In this document: positions 29,310-39,800 of the stretch, in pieces
Position numbering within the stretch: the first letter of the stretch is position 1
Layout of the letters: each line of letters starts with the position of its first letter
From: Proteromonas lacertae
Taxonomy: Eukaryota > Sar > Bigyra > Opalinata > Proteromonadidae
Assembly: GCA_002245135.1 (NCBI GenBank)
Contig: NGBS01000625.1
Coordinates: 1 to 49,815 of the forward strand
DNA: 49,815 nucleotides
Direction of reading: 5' to 3'
Notes under the pieces: generated by a model
What the model saw: only the letters and a program-made list of their open reading frames with translations
Databases searched by the model: none
What the model was told of the DNA's origin: nothing
Position numbers and translations under genes: made by a program

Positions 29310-30975
29310 TCAATAACAAGGACTGCCATGTTCTATATTTACTACTTCTTCATCTTCCTCTTCATAATTTTTATTAATTTCTCCTTCTATTTCTTCATCA
29401 TTTATTACATCTATATCTTCATCACTTTCATTCTCCTCCTCTAATTGAATGAAATTTTCATTTTTTCTTTTTTTATTTAATAAATAGAATTTAATACGTA
29501 ATATGTTGTTAAGTGTATCTATACTTAATCGATTTCTTAAGTGGCTGTGTATAATACCTTCTATGGAAAATGTACGCTCTATATAAGAATTAGATGTGGG
29601 GATATTTGATAATATATCATATATCCTCTTCAAATTTGGGAAATAATTTCCATATGTTGAATACCAAATAACCGTACACTTTTCCTCAAATATAGTTGAT
29701 GGGCTGTTATTATAAATCTCTTTATTCTCAAAATAATATATTTCTCTTGCTAAGTATTTATCACTAATGCCTGAAAAATTATCTATGATGAATTTTTTTA
29801 TTTTATTTCATTCAGATTCTTCTAAATTGTTTTCTAATTGTAGAAACATATATACCAAGATCATCTCGTAATTTACATGTCGCATAGATTCTGTTATTAT
29901 ATTGTCTATTGATTGTTGTTCTGTTGCTGTTAATTTTCTAATATCACTATTTAATTTTGATAATATTAAGTATGCATCTTTCAAATTAGAACTGTCCTTA
30001 CTAAGAGTATGAATTTTGTCTGTTAAATAATCAGTAATTGAATAAATTTCTTTAATTATAGGAATTTGTTCATTGTCTAACAGTTTGATATCTATCAATA
30101 ATTTTTCGTTTTTGAGTGTGCTATTAAACAAACTATAAAAGCTACTCCACCTTGTTGAGCATCTATTTCTAATATGAGGAACTTCACCATAGTTTTCATA
30201 AATAGTCTAATATTACTGTATATTTTGGCAATTCTAAAATATGTTTGCTTATGATGTTCAGCACGTGGGCTAAACATCCAAAGCTTATGACTATATGTCC
30301 TGTCGAATGTTCTACTATATCTGCTAAACTTCTCATTGTAATATTGTTGTCTGATACTATTGAATAAATCCATTCTAAACTTATTTCGTACTTTGAAAGA
30401 GTCTGTTTTATTACATTTACAAGATTCTTTGCAGTTTCCTTTTGTTTAATTACAACGCTTTCTAAAAACACAATCTTATTTTGCTTTATAGCAAAATTGA
30501 AAATGTTATCATTATTGGTGTTTCTCCACCCGTCTAGAAGTAAGGTAATTTTATTATTTTTTATTATTGATTCATTTACTAACTTATTACCCTTTTCATT
30601 GATCATATCTTTTATTTTTTTGGCTGAAGGTATTACTACATTATTTTGACTTAATTGACTTAATAGTGTTTTAAATGATGCACTTTCTACAAAACGTAAC
30701 GCAAGATTATTTTCTACTATCATATCTACAATTATATCGTTAATTTCTAGATCTTCGGCATAATTATACTCTGTTATTTGTGTTTGTGATGAATTATTCT
30801 TTTCACAACATTTGTGATGCCGTTTAAGTTGAGTTGCTCTTGCCAGTACTGATGTACGACATTTCTTGCATTGTATTCTTTTATTTTTCCCCCCATTTTT
30901 ATCTATTACTTCTTCCAAAGTTTTTAAATCATAATAACCCCAAACTTTATCTCTTACTCTCGCTGGTAATGACAT
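29310..30975 (-). mobile_element. hAT transposase gene with about two breaks
   Basis: Starts MSLPARVRDKVWGYYDL and has a BED-type zinc finger (IQCKKCRTSVLARATQLKRH, then H..C), the catalytic-region landmark ITLLLDGWRNTNNDNIF with its Asp, IYSIVSDNNITMRS, and CLAHVLNIISKHI. After a frame change near 30195 come RCSTRWSSFYSLFNST and the C-terminal hATC block SNIPTSNSYIERTFS with SHLRNRLS. An in-frame TGA lies near 29812. The tail after the hATC block is very acidic. Clearly a hAT transposase and probably inactive. Terminal inverted repeats and target duplication could not be found. Confidence 0.88.
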
Positions 30976-31661
30976 TAAAATGAAAAAACTTGATTAAAAC
31001 AAACCAGAAAATGTTTTGTATAGAATTTATGGAGTTATAATCAAAGAAGATATTTCATTATAGAAAAATGTTGTTATATATCATTCATTTGAGTTATTAC
31101 AAATGTAATATGTCGTGATTAGAAGTAAATATAAATATTGTTAATTAGATATAAGATGGGATAAAAAATGAGTAAAAATAATTAAGTACGATTACAATAT
31201 GTTAATATAATAGTATAATTGAAAAATAATATATATATTTGTTAATTTTTCAGTAGGGCAGGAGTATAATGCGTTTTATGGATATATATTGCTTAGTGAA
31301 TGATTATTTTTACTATTTATTACAAAAATACTAAAAAAATATTACAAAAAGTAAAAGTGACAAAAGGGACAAAAGAAACACCTACAGCAAAACACTGGGT
31401 ATTTTGAGCGTGTGAAAGGGACAAAGAAAGGGACAAAACTCAGATTTAGAATAATGAAGTTCATAAAATTAAAATAATATTTTGATTAATAGAAATAAAC
31501 ATATTTATATTAATATCTCTTATAAACGATAGGAGATAATATATGTAGTATTTATGAAAAATTATATTTCCTTACAGGAGAGATGAGAGAAGATAGAACA
31601 GAAAGATATTGATGTAGAAGAATGTCCTTTCTGCAAGTCAGAAGTATAAATTATAAGAACA
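30976..31661. other. Gene-free stretch between hAT and MKS1
   Basis: A+T-rich. At about 31348-31440 it has GGGACAAAAG-type repeats in the same orientation as those at 29134-29216. Near 31575-31650 on the plus strand a short frame ends with VEECPFCKSEV after a TTACAG acceptor-like site, possibly a last exon of a gene cut by the transposon, but too little to call. Confidence 0.4.
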
Positions 31662-33591
31662 TTATTTATAATTAGTTTTAGTATTATGAATATTAGTTAA
31701 TCTTCTCTTTCTTGCTTCAACTTCCTGTGATATTTTATTCGGTTTATCTTCTTTAAATATTTCTTGAATAGCAGGTGTTTCCTCACTATTAAATAAAAAT
31801 AATGCATAAAAACAAATCATACAAATCATGTCTAATTTCACTCAATATTTTCTCCAAAGTTCTTGCATCTTTCTTAATTCTAATATCAGGTCTTGAAGTT
31901 TGTATTATTGATGTAAATTGAACAGTAATTGTACCAGAACTTTCTGATTGCATTCCATGTCTATTTAATGGATTAGAATCTCTGTCATAATAATTATTAG
32001 CAATATAATTAATATCTTGAATATAACCAGTTCCACCAATAAAAAATGATTTCATTTCATCTTCAATTGTGTTTACTGGTTTCCAAGTATGTATTTCAAT
32101 AAGATGATTACCTGAAGAACGAGGAAAATCCATTGTACCATAACCTTCCACACTATTTAATAATAATAATAATAATAATAATATATACTGAAATCTACCA
32201 AATATATCATATGAATGTATTTGAAATAACATTTGAGGCCAATGCCATGGATAACTCTCAGTTTCTGGTTTCTTGGTAATTAATGGAAATTCAATTAAAA
32301 AATTAATATTTCCATAATATTCTCCGCTTATTTTATCATCCTGTAAAGCAGTTGTATTAGTTAAACCATATAACCAATCAGGATTGATTTTCTATATATT
32401 ATTATTATTATTTAAATATATATATATACAGATGAATGACAATCAAATTTCCATTCTGCTGGTACAATTAAATAATATTCAATAAACAATTTCGATGCAT
32501 TGAATCCTTTTATTTGATCTATTAATATCATATTATATGTTCTATATATCCCTTCTTCTATACTCTATTATATATATTTATTATATTATACTCTATGCAA
32601 AGATAATTGCGTTCTTGATAATTCCTGTTGAAACTTTTGTTTTTCTTGTGTTATTTCGGTTCTTCTTAACTTTCTAATATCTTCAATATCTGCTTTTTCA
32701 TATAGATCTTCAGTTTCTATTGTATATCCATATATCGAACCAGATGGAGCAGTGAATGTATAAATTATTAAAAACTCACTTTCTCCTTTTTGTATGAATT
32801 TATCTGTAAAATCCATATTACTTTCATCTTCAAAGGATATTGTATGATTAAATTCAGGAGTTATTTCAAATTCATTTGTTCTTGTATAATACCTAATACA
32901 ACATAATATTTGTTCATGATATTGTAATGCTTTTACATCATTTTCCATTGATAATAAATCAGTGTTATTCACTTCTACAGCTGCCATGATGTAATACATT
33001 TTATATGGCATTTCTCTACGTAAATGACTTAATCCTGTTTTTGCTTTTTCATCCTCTTTTCTTCGTTCTAAATTGATTCTTCCTTCTGCAAATGGATTAA
33101 GTGTCGAATAAGGTGCTGTTGTTCTTTGTTTGAATCTCGATTCTGGAATATATCCATCTTTATCAACATAACTATATAAACAAACATGATTGGACATATA
33201 ATCTGAAGATAATGTATTCTTTGTTTCTTTATAGAGTTCAAGGTATTCTTTATCAAATGCATTATCTGCTTCTTCCATTTTATTATATGTGACTATTTCT
33301 GTTGGACTGAATTTCTTTTCTTGCCATTTAAATTCCTGTGAAAATGTCCTATTCATTGGTACTAGATTTTGATTGATTATAGGCTCTTCTTGCTTTGAAT
33401 CCATTTTTGATTCTAATTTTGTCTCATTCATGTCTTCATTCACATTAATTTTTGGTTGAGATAAACATTGCAGCTTTACTTTTATTTTTAGATTTAATAA
33501 CGGATCTGCCAAATGCAAAACTTCACCCTATCAATAGATAATATTATAAATAATACATCTATCTCTAACGCATTCCTACATTGTCTAGCAT
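31662..33591 (-). CDS. MKS1, Meckel syndrome type 1 protein (B9 domain, ciliary transition zone)
   Basis: Six exons on the minus strand: 33591-33580, 33527-32592, 32564-32430, 32391-32189, 32152-31823 and 31785-31662. They give 579 residues, against about 560 in human. Introns are 52, 27, 38, 36 and 37 nt with GT..AG ends, and all join in frame. The start MLDNGEVLHLADPLLNLKIK parallels the human N-terminus. The B9 domain is diagnostic: YDIFGRF followed by VEGYGTMDFPRSSGNH, HTWKPV, MKSFFIGGTGYIQD and NRHGMQSESSGTITVQF. MKS1 works with B9D1, B9D2 and other MKS-module proteins as the transition-zone gate of the cilium. The 36-nt intron is a multiple of three, so its read-through would not be noticed by frame alone. 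Divergent from the next gene. Confidence 0.93.
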
Positions 33592-33674
33592 ACTTGTGCA
33601 TTTTTTATTTTTAAATTATGAAAAAGGATCAAGCCAAGCCAAACTGTTTTTAAATTTATGTTTTGATTTTCTCA
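33592..33674. promoter_or_regulatory. 83-bp divergent promoter region between MKS1 and the longin-type gene
   Basis: The only sequence between two divergent start codons. It includes GATCAAGCCAAGCC at about 33627-33640, and a similar CAACAAGCCAAGC occurs about 130 bp upstream of the PRL-phosphatase start (near 36751). A shared promoter element is possible. Inference only. Confidence 0.4.
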
Positions 33675-34872
33675 ATGATAGACTCATTTCATATTATACA
33701 CTCACCTGATCAATATTTATTGACATGTAATTATTCACAAGAAGATATAGATTATGGTTACATCAATGGTATTCTAGATTTTGTTAATCTTTTATATTAT
33801 AGATTGTACTAAATCATTATCTGCATTATTGGAAGCATCTAAAAGACAATTAGATAGCAGAACTGATATAAATAATAAGAAATATGAAAATTGTTGTTCT
33901 TTGTCGGTAGGTCAGAATTTATGTTGTGCTAATTTTGTAAAGGAATATATATTTATTGTTTTATGCCCAAAAACTCTTGGTACCAATTTAATATTCAACA
34001 AATTCATAGAATTAGTTAATTTATTAGAATTTTATTTTGGTGATTCAGATAGATGGAATTCAAGCAATTTATCATTCAAGCCATTCAAAAATCTAATACA
34101 AAAGTATTGGGAGAATAATCTACTAACATTCCTCAATGGAATTCCTCGATTTTTATTACCCAATAGTTTAATCGATTTATTAGACAGATCATTGAGTTCA
34201 ATTGAGGATATTGAATCAGAATCAAGTAATAGTGTGATTGGTTCAATGATAATGATGAATTCTCAATTATTACATTCTCGACTACCCATTCAAACATCAT
34301 TAACATTATATTACTCATTATTATTACACAAAGATGGATTATCAACAACACCAACCTATCAATTTATACCAGTATATATGAATAAACAGTGGTATCAATG
34401 CATATATTATTATTTCAAACAATTCACTTTAATATTTATAATATCAATGAGTATAGAATATGATATAATAATGAATGTAATTATCAATAAATTCCATCAA
34501 TCATTTGAACCAATATTATCATCATTACCAACAGATAAACCTGAATTGTCGTTGAGACAGTTTACTAGTGAAAATATCTTATGTTTTGTTTATATTTCAA
34601 CATCTAATTCATATATTATATCTCCACAGTTATTACCATCTACAATTAATGAACAACAGAATATAAAATTATCATTTAATTAATTTTTATTGCAGTTTAG
34701 TGATTTATCAAATACAAGTAATGGAGATTATATATTATCAAATAATAATTTATTATTTTATGTAAAGAAATCGAATGAATTTCAATTATATATTCTTGCA
34801 ACTATTGAAACTGAATTTCATTATATCCCAATAATAGCAAATGAAATAATTAAAAATATTAACAATATATAA
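33675..34872 (+). CDS. Longin-fold protein resembling CPLANE subunits INTU/FUZ
   Basis: Three exons: 33675-33768, 33803-34628 and 34701-34872, giving 363 residues. The first intron is 34 nt. The second, 72 nt, is placed because the frame has a stop at 34681 but continues in the same frame after it; a premature stop is the alternative. The segments EYIFIVLCPKTLGTNLI, LLEFYFGDSDRW and FLNGIPRFLLPNSLIDLLDR are like the middle longin domains of INTU as I recall them, and the total length is nearer FUZ (about 418). The C-terminal NNLLFYVKKSNEFQLYILA fits a third longin strand-helix. INTU, FUZ and WDPCP recruit IFT-A at the cilium base. HPS or CCZ1 relatives are alternatives. The MKS1 neighbour supports a ciliary role. 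Confidence 0.45.
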
Positions 34873-34893
34873 ATTAAAAAATTATTATGATTA

Positions 34894-35534
34894 TTATTCT
34901 ATTATTCTATTGTTTGATGATATATATCTCCATGATTTAAATATTCTTTTCATTAACTTAACTTTATAAATACTTGAAAAACAATCAAGAACATACTAAT
35001 AAAATAATAATAGAACAAAATATACTTGAGTAGGAATCCATTTAGTTTTCCAAGCATTAAAACACATTCTATAATACTCTTGTTCAACCATCTATTAATA
35101 TACAAATATAAAAATGAATATCATACTTTATCATATGATTGAAAACAATGAGAGAGTTTAATCAATCCTTTTTTCATTCTTTCTCTTTCAAATTCTACAT
35201 ATGAAAAATCGGTTTGACTTGCTTCTACTCTTTGTTCTTTTATGAAATGATCTTGATGTTCTCTATGCAAGTCTGCAATAGCTCTATTAATCCAATCATA
35301 ATCTTCATCATATTCATATTTTTTGTTATTTGGAAATATTCTTTTTGACTCTATATCATCTTTATGGTTGTAAGAGTAAGTATTGAACAAAGAATGATCT
35401 TCTCTTTCTAATTTATGTCTCCTTGAGCTATCAGATGGTCTTAAATGAGTTCTTTTAGGTTTAGGTCGGTAATACGTAGGTAAATTTAATAATACAAGAT
35501 GGTTTACTTCCATTTTTATTTTTTGAATTTTCAA
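34894..35534 (-). CDS. Unrecognised 191-residue protein with two Trp-containing helical repeats
   Basis: Exons on the minus strand: 35534-35127, 35091-35026 and 34995-34894. Introns are 35 nt and 30 nt, GT..AG, and the three pieces join in frame. A second ATG seven codons in (MEVNHLVLLNLPTYYRP) may be the true start. The first exon is basic, rich in Arg, Lys and His, then acidic. The C-terminal part has RMCFNAWKTKW and KRIFKSWRYI, which resemble each other and Sfi1- or IQ-like helices. I do not recognise the family. It is divergent from the TPR-like gene with 35 bp between starts. Confidence 0.6.
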
Positions 35535-35569
35535 GCTTATCTCAAACTCAAATAAATAAAAAACGATTT

Positions 35570-36003
35570 ATGTCAGTCAGTAGAACAGATTTATCGTCAT
35601 TTCAAGAATCATTCAAACCAAATGAAGTGTCTTCATGGTTTTTAAATATATTAGGAAGAGTAGCAGAACCTTCTGATGTTTATCAGGTATAATATAAGTA
35701 TTAAATTATTTAGATATCTTCTCAGCTTTATAAACAAGGATTGTATTATAAAGCTATTACTGCATTAGAATTTTATGTATTGAATCAAATTTAATAGCCT
35801 AGATGACAATGCCAGGTCATGAAGCATGTGGAATTCATTTACTCGCATATTGTTACTATTCAATTGGTGATTATATTCATGCATTTCCCAATTTTAAGAA
35901 AGTAATTAATCGTATTTAACAGTTTTTCCATATTTAATATATAGAAGGATATGATCAAGATTGGCAATTAGCAGTAGATATTGCATGTGCTTTAGAATCA
36001 TGA
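35570..36003 (+). CDS. Small TPR-like protein, three tiny introns
   Basis: Exons 35570-35686, 35714-35776, 35803-35911 and 35945-36003 give 115 residues. Introns are 27, 26 and 33 nt. The segments SQLYKQGLYYKAITALEFY and HLLAYCYYSIGDYIHAF follow the TPR pattern of small and large hydrophobics, with helix A and B lengths as expected. One to two repeats fit. Full-length TPR proteins are mostly longer, so this is a small one or a trimmed version of a known ciliary TPR protein. Which one is not clear. The exon structure is inferred from frame and splice sites alone. Confidence 0.55.
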
Positions 36004-36093
36004 TAAAAATACCATACAAAAAAATAAATAATAATTTAAACTTTCATTCTCATAACTAAATTATTCTTTTTAATATATAAATATATTTTCGAT

Positions 36094-36622
36094 TTACATT
36101 ATAATACATCCATTATCTTGCTTATATTGAAATAAAAACTGTAATTGAGGTTCTGACATAACTCTTGAATCACCTTCAGGTGAGATAAGATGAACTGCTT
36201 TATCAGGTGTCATTTTCCCAATATTAATCAATGCAACTGCAACTAAAGTTGGCGCTCTTCCTATTCCTGCTGTACAATGAACTCCAAAAACATCATCTTT
36301 TTTTCTATTCTTTACCAATTCAAGAAATTCCTTGATTACACTATCTGGTGGACGTTTTCCGTCATCAAATTCCATAGCCTAGTTATTAATAACTTATAAA
36401 AAAAATACATGACATTTTATGTTGTTAGATTCGAAGAAATTAGGATCATATGTCTTTTCACAAGTACGAATTAAATGAGTAACACGTAGGTTTTGATATT
36501 CTTTCAAATACTTCTGTTCCATTCCAGTTGATGGAGCCTAAATATATATAATCAATAAAAAATAATACATCACTTATAACAAAATGAAGACCGTTACCAT
36601 CTATTGCTCTAATGTTAACCAT
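36094..36622 (-). CDS. PRL-type protein tyrosine phosphatase (PTP4A family), prenylated
   Basis: Exons on the minus strand: 36622-36569, 36537-36409 and 36378-36094, giving 155 residues against about 173 in human. Introns are 31 and 30 nt. The order of family landmarks is complete: HFVISDAPST, VTHLIRTCEKTYDP, the acid loop MEFDDGKRPP with the general-acid Asp, and the catalytic loop VHCTAGIGRAPTLVAVALI with Cys and Arg. The chain ends CIIM, a CAAX prenylation box. PRL enzymes also bind CNNM magnesium transporters. A few residues differ from the usual HCVAGLGRAP. The protein should associate with plasma or endosomal membrane. Confidence 0.93.
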
Positions 36623-36857
36623 AATTAATAACTTTTAGATAAAGAAGTTCAAAGTACTTTAAGAGTGATTGAAATTTTATTGCATATATATCTCTATACC
36701 TATAAAGATAGTAATCAAGGAATAATCTTGATTTAAAAAATTTAAATGATCAACAAGCCAAGCTTACATCATAACGTTTTTTCTAGTAATTATCGAAAAT
36801 TTTCATTAACCCAAAAATATAAAAATAGTCAATTATAAGTAATTATATATTATAAAA
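36623..36857. other. Intergenic gap between PRL phosphatase start and giant gene stop
   Basis: A+T-rich with no open frame. Contains CAACAAGCCAAGC near 36751, resembling a site between MKS1 and its divergent neighbour. It should hold the PRL promoter and the 3' end of the giant gene. Confidence 0.5.
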
Positions 36858-39800
36858 TTAAGCAGTAATAGGAGGTGGAGGATTCTCTTCAGATATGCCT
36901 GAAGATGATGGAGGTGGTTCTGAATCTGGAGGATCTTCGTCATTATAATCATCTTTTTCTTCATCATCATCTAATTCTGGATGAACTATTTTCATTACAA
37001 CTTCTCTTAATTTAACTATCTGTTCTGACTGATGCATTGCTTGATCTGCAACAATTTCAAATTCTTTCATCAAATTGTCTTTTTCACTATGTAATTTTGA
37101 ATTCTCTTCTCTCAAGTATTTATTCTCTATAGCTATTTCTCTATGTTGCATTACTTCATCTACAACTTCATTAGTTGACGTTATATAAGTATTACCCATC
37201 TCTTGTAGTTTTGCTTCTGCTTCTTTTATTTTTTGTTTTAATATTTCAGGATGAGATGGATCATCAGATTTTAAATCAATATTAGAGATGAATTTCTCAA
37301 AGTCAGCTTTATTACTAAGAATACTATCTACACCAGCTACTATAGAATCTTCAATTGTAGAATCAGTTCCTGGTGGAGATAATAATGAATTACTTATAGA
37401 CATTGAATGTGATAATGAAATTGGTTTTCTATATGCTTCATCTAATTCTTCTTTTAACAATACATTATCAGTCATTAACGAATTAATTGTTCCTTCTAAA
37501 AAGTGTATTCTATCTTGATATTCTTCTTCACGAAGAGATAATTCTGTTGCAAATGTATTTGACAAATGATTGTAATATTTAATATAATCTTTAGCATCTT
37601 CTCTATTAATAAGTTCTTGTGGTAATGTCGGTAATTGAAGTGGTTCATATTCAATTGGTTGTTGAGTTGGGATATAATGTGATGTATTTTCATATATTTT
37701 ATCAGATGAATATATCAAATTAACAACTACTGGTTTTGCTCTAGTTAAAACTGGGATTCTTTTAATACTCTTTGTACTTTGTTGTTGAGCAAAATCCATC
37801 AATTTACTTAACATTTCATCATCATCATCATCTTCATCATCTTCATCATCATAATTACCACCATTAACATTTTTATTTTTATATTCATTTCTACTTTTAT
37901 TTTTATCATTTTCTTTATTATCTAATTCTTTTTGCACTTTCTTTGTATATTCTAATAATGGATATGATAAACCTTTTTCGTTCTTCAATTTCTCAAGTAA
38001 TGTTTTATGCTGCTCTAATAAATCTTCTTGAATAGCAATTCTCTTCTTCAGTTGTTCATTATCACGATATAATTTTACACCTGTTTCTTTAAACATAGCT
38101 ACTTGTTCTTCTAACTCCTGTAATTGTGAAATAGTAAATGTTATTGGTGGTTCATAATTGTATGTTGACTCATCAATACATGGTTCTAATGTAAGACTAT
38201 TATGATGATTATTACTTACATCTTCTTCTACTTCTACTTCACCATCTTCTTGATTAATAATTTCATTTGATTGATAACGCAAATTAACTTTAGGAGATAA
38301 AACTATTGGTGTATGAGTTTGTGCAACTGATAAATTCTGATTTTTTTGTTTTCTAAGGAATTCTGTGGTTGATAAGAATGATCTTTGGAAGTGACTTGGT
38401 GGTAGAATAAATTGACTTACTCCGAAATGTTTAGTTGAAAGAATAACTACCTTACGATTTGAACTTGCTTTAATAAATGCATCTACACTAGACATAATAT
38501 CTTCATCATTATCTGATCCAGAGCCACTTTCATCATCATTATCTAAATCATTAATATTTTTTGTCAACTTATTTCTATACATATCCAAATTGGGTATATT
38601 ATTTTCTTTACTTAATTTATCTAATTCATTTTGAATTTCTCTTAATAGATCAGATTGTTGAGTATTTTTTTGATTAAGAGATTTTATTTCTCTTTCATAT
38701 TTTATTATCTTTTGTAACCAATCTTGTATTTGATTCTCTAAATCATAAGTGTAAAAATCGACAATTGGATAAGTATTATAATCTAATTTCATTGGAATTA
38801 TTACTTGTTGAGTAATTGCAGATGAAGTGACTAAATTTGGAGGATTTTCAGTTATAATTATAGGGTTATCATTAATGATTGAATTATTTTGATCAGTATT
38901 TAGATTAACACTTTCGTTTACCATTAATCTCATTTGTTGAACAACTGGTTTTTCTTCTGGTTGAATTAGATCTAACTGATCATTTGAAATACCTCTATTA
39001 ATATTAGTATTTGGTAATATATTGATGGAGTGTGATTCTTTAAAAGTATTATTATAAATTTCATCACTAATTACATCAATTTGATCATTTAATGTGTTAT
39101 TATTTATATAATATACTATATCAATATTTGAATAATTCATTTCTTTCATATTTTCATCATTAGCATCATCATTAACGAATGATACCAATTCTAATAATTT
39201 TAATTCATTCTCAATTGCTTTAACACTATCATTTTCTCTTTCATCTTCTATTCTATACAACAAATCAATTGGCTTAAAATCTTCGTATTTCATATTATCT
39301 ACTTCAGTAATATTATATAAAATAAATTCATTAATTGGATATTTAATATTAGAAAGTCTTATTACTGGTTTATTTGTTGTTGCAGTTATTAAATTATTAA
39401 CTGCAGTCATAATATCATCTTCATTATCATCGTCATCATCATCTAAATTGAAACTCTCATTTTTTATTTCACTTAAATCATTCAAATTCTTTGACAATCT
39501 ATTACTATACATACTAAGAGCAGGGATTGTATTTTCTTTACATAATTTAGATAATTGTTCTTGTATATCTTTTAGTTCTTCATCTTCTTTATCCAAATAT
39601 GCTTTTAATCTATCTCTTTCTTTTTCTATTTTCATACACTTCTGTAATAATTCAGTTATTTCTTTTTGCATATCAGGAGCTAATAGATCTTCTAGATCAT
39701 TCATTACCAACTTGTTATTATCATCATAACATAAATTAACATTGTCATTTGTTAATAATAAATCATCATTTTGGGTATACATCAATTCACATTCGTTTTC

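Noticed and set aside
31575-31650. Possible terminal exon ending in a CPFC motif on the plus strand
   Set aside because: About 20 codons only, no upstream exon found in transposon-rich DNA; not enough to annotate.
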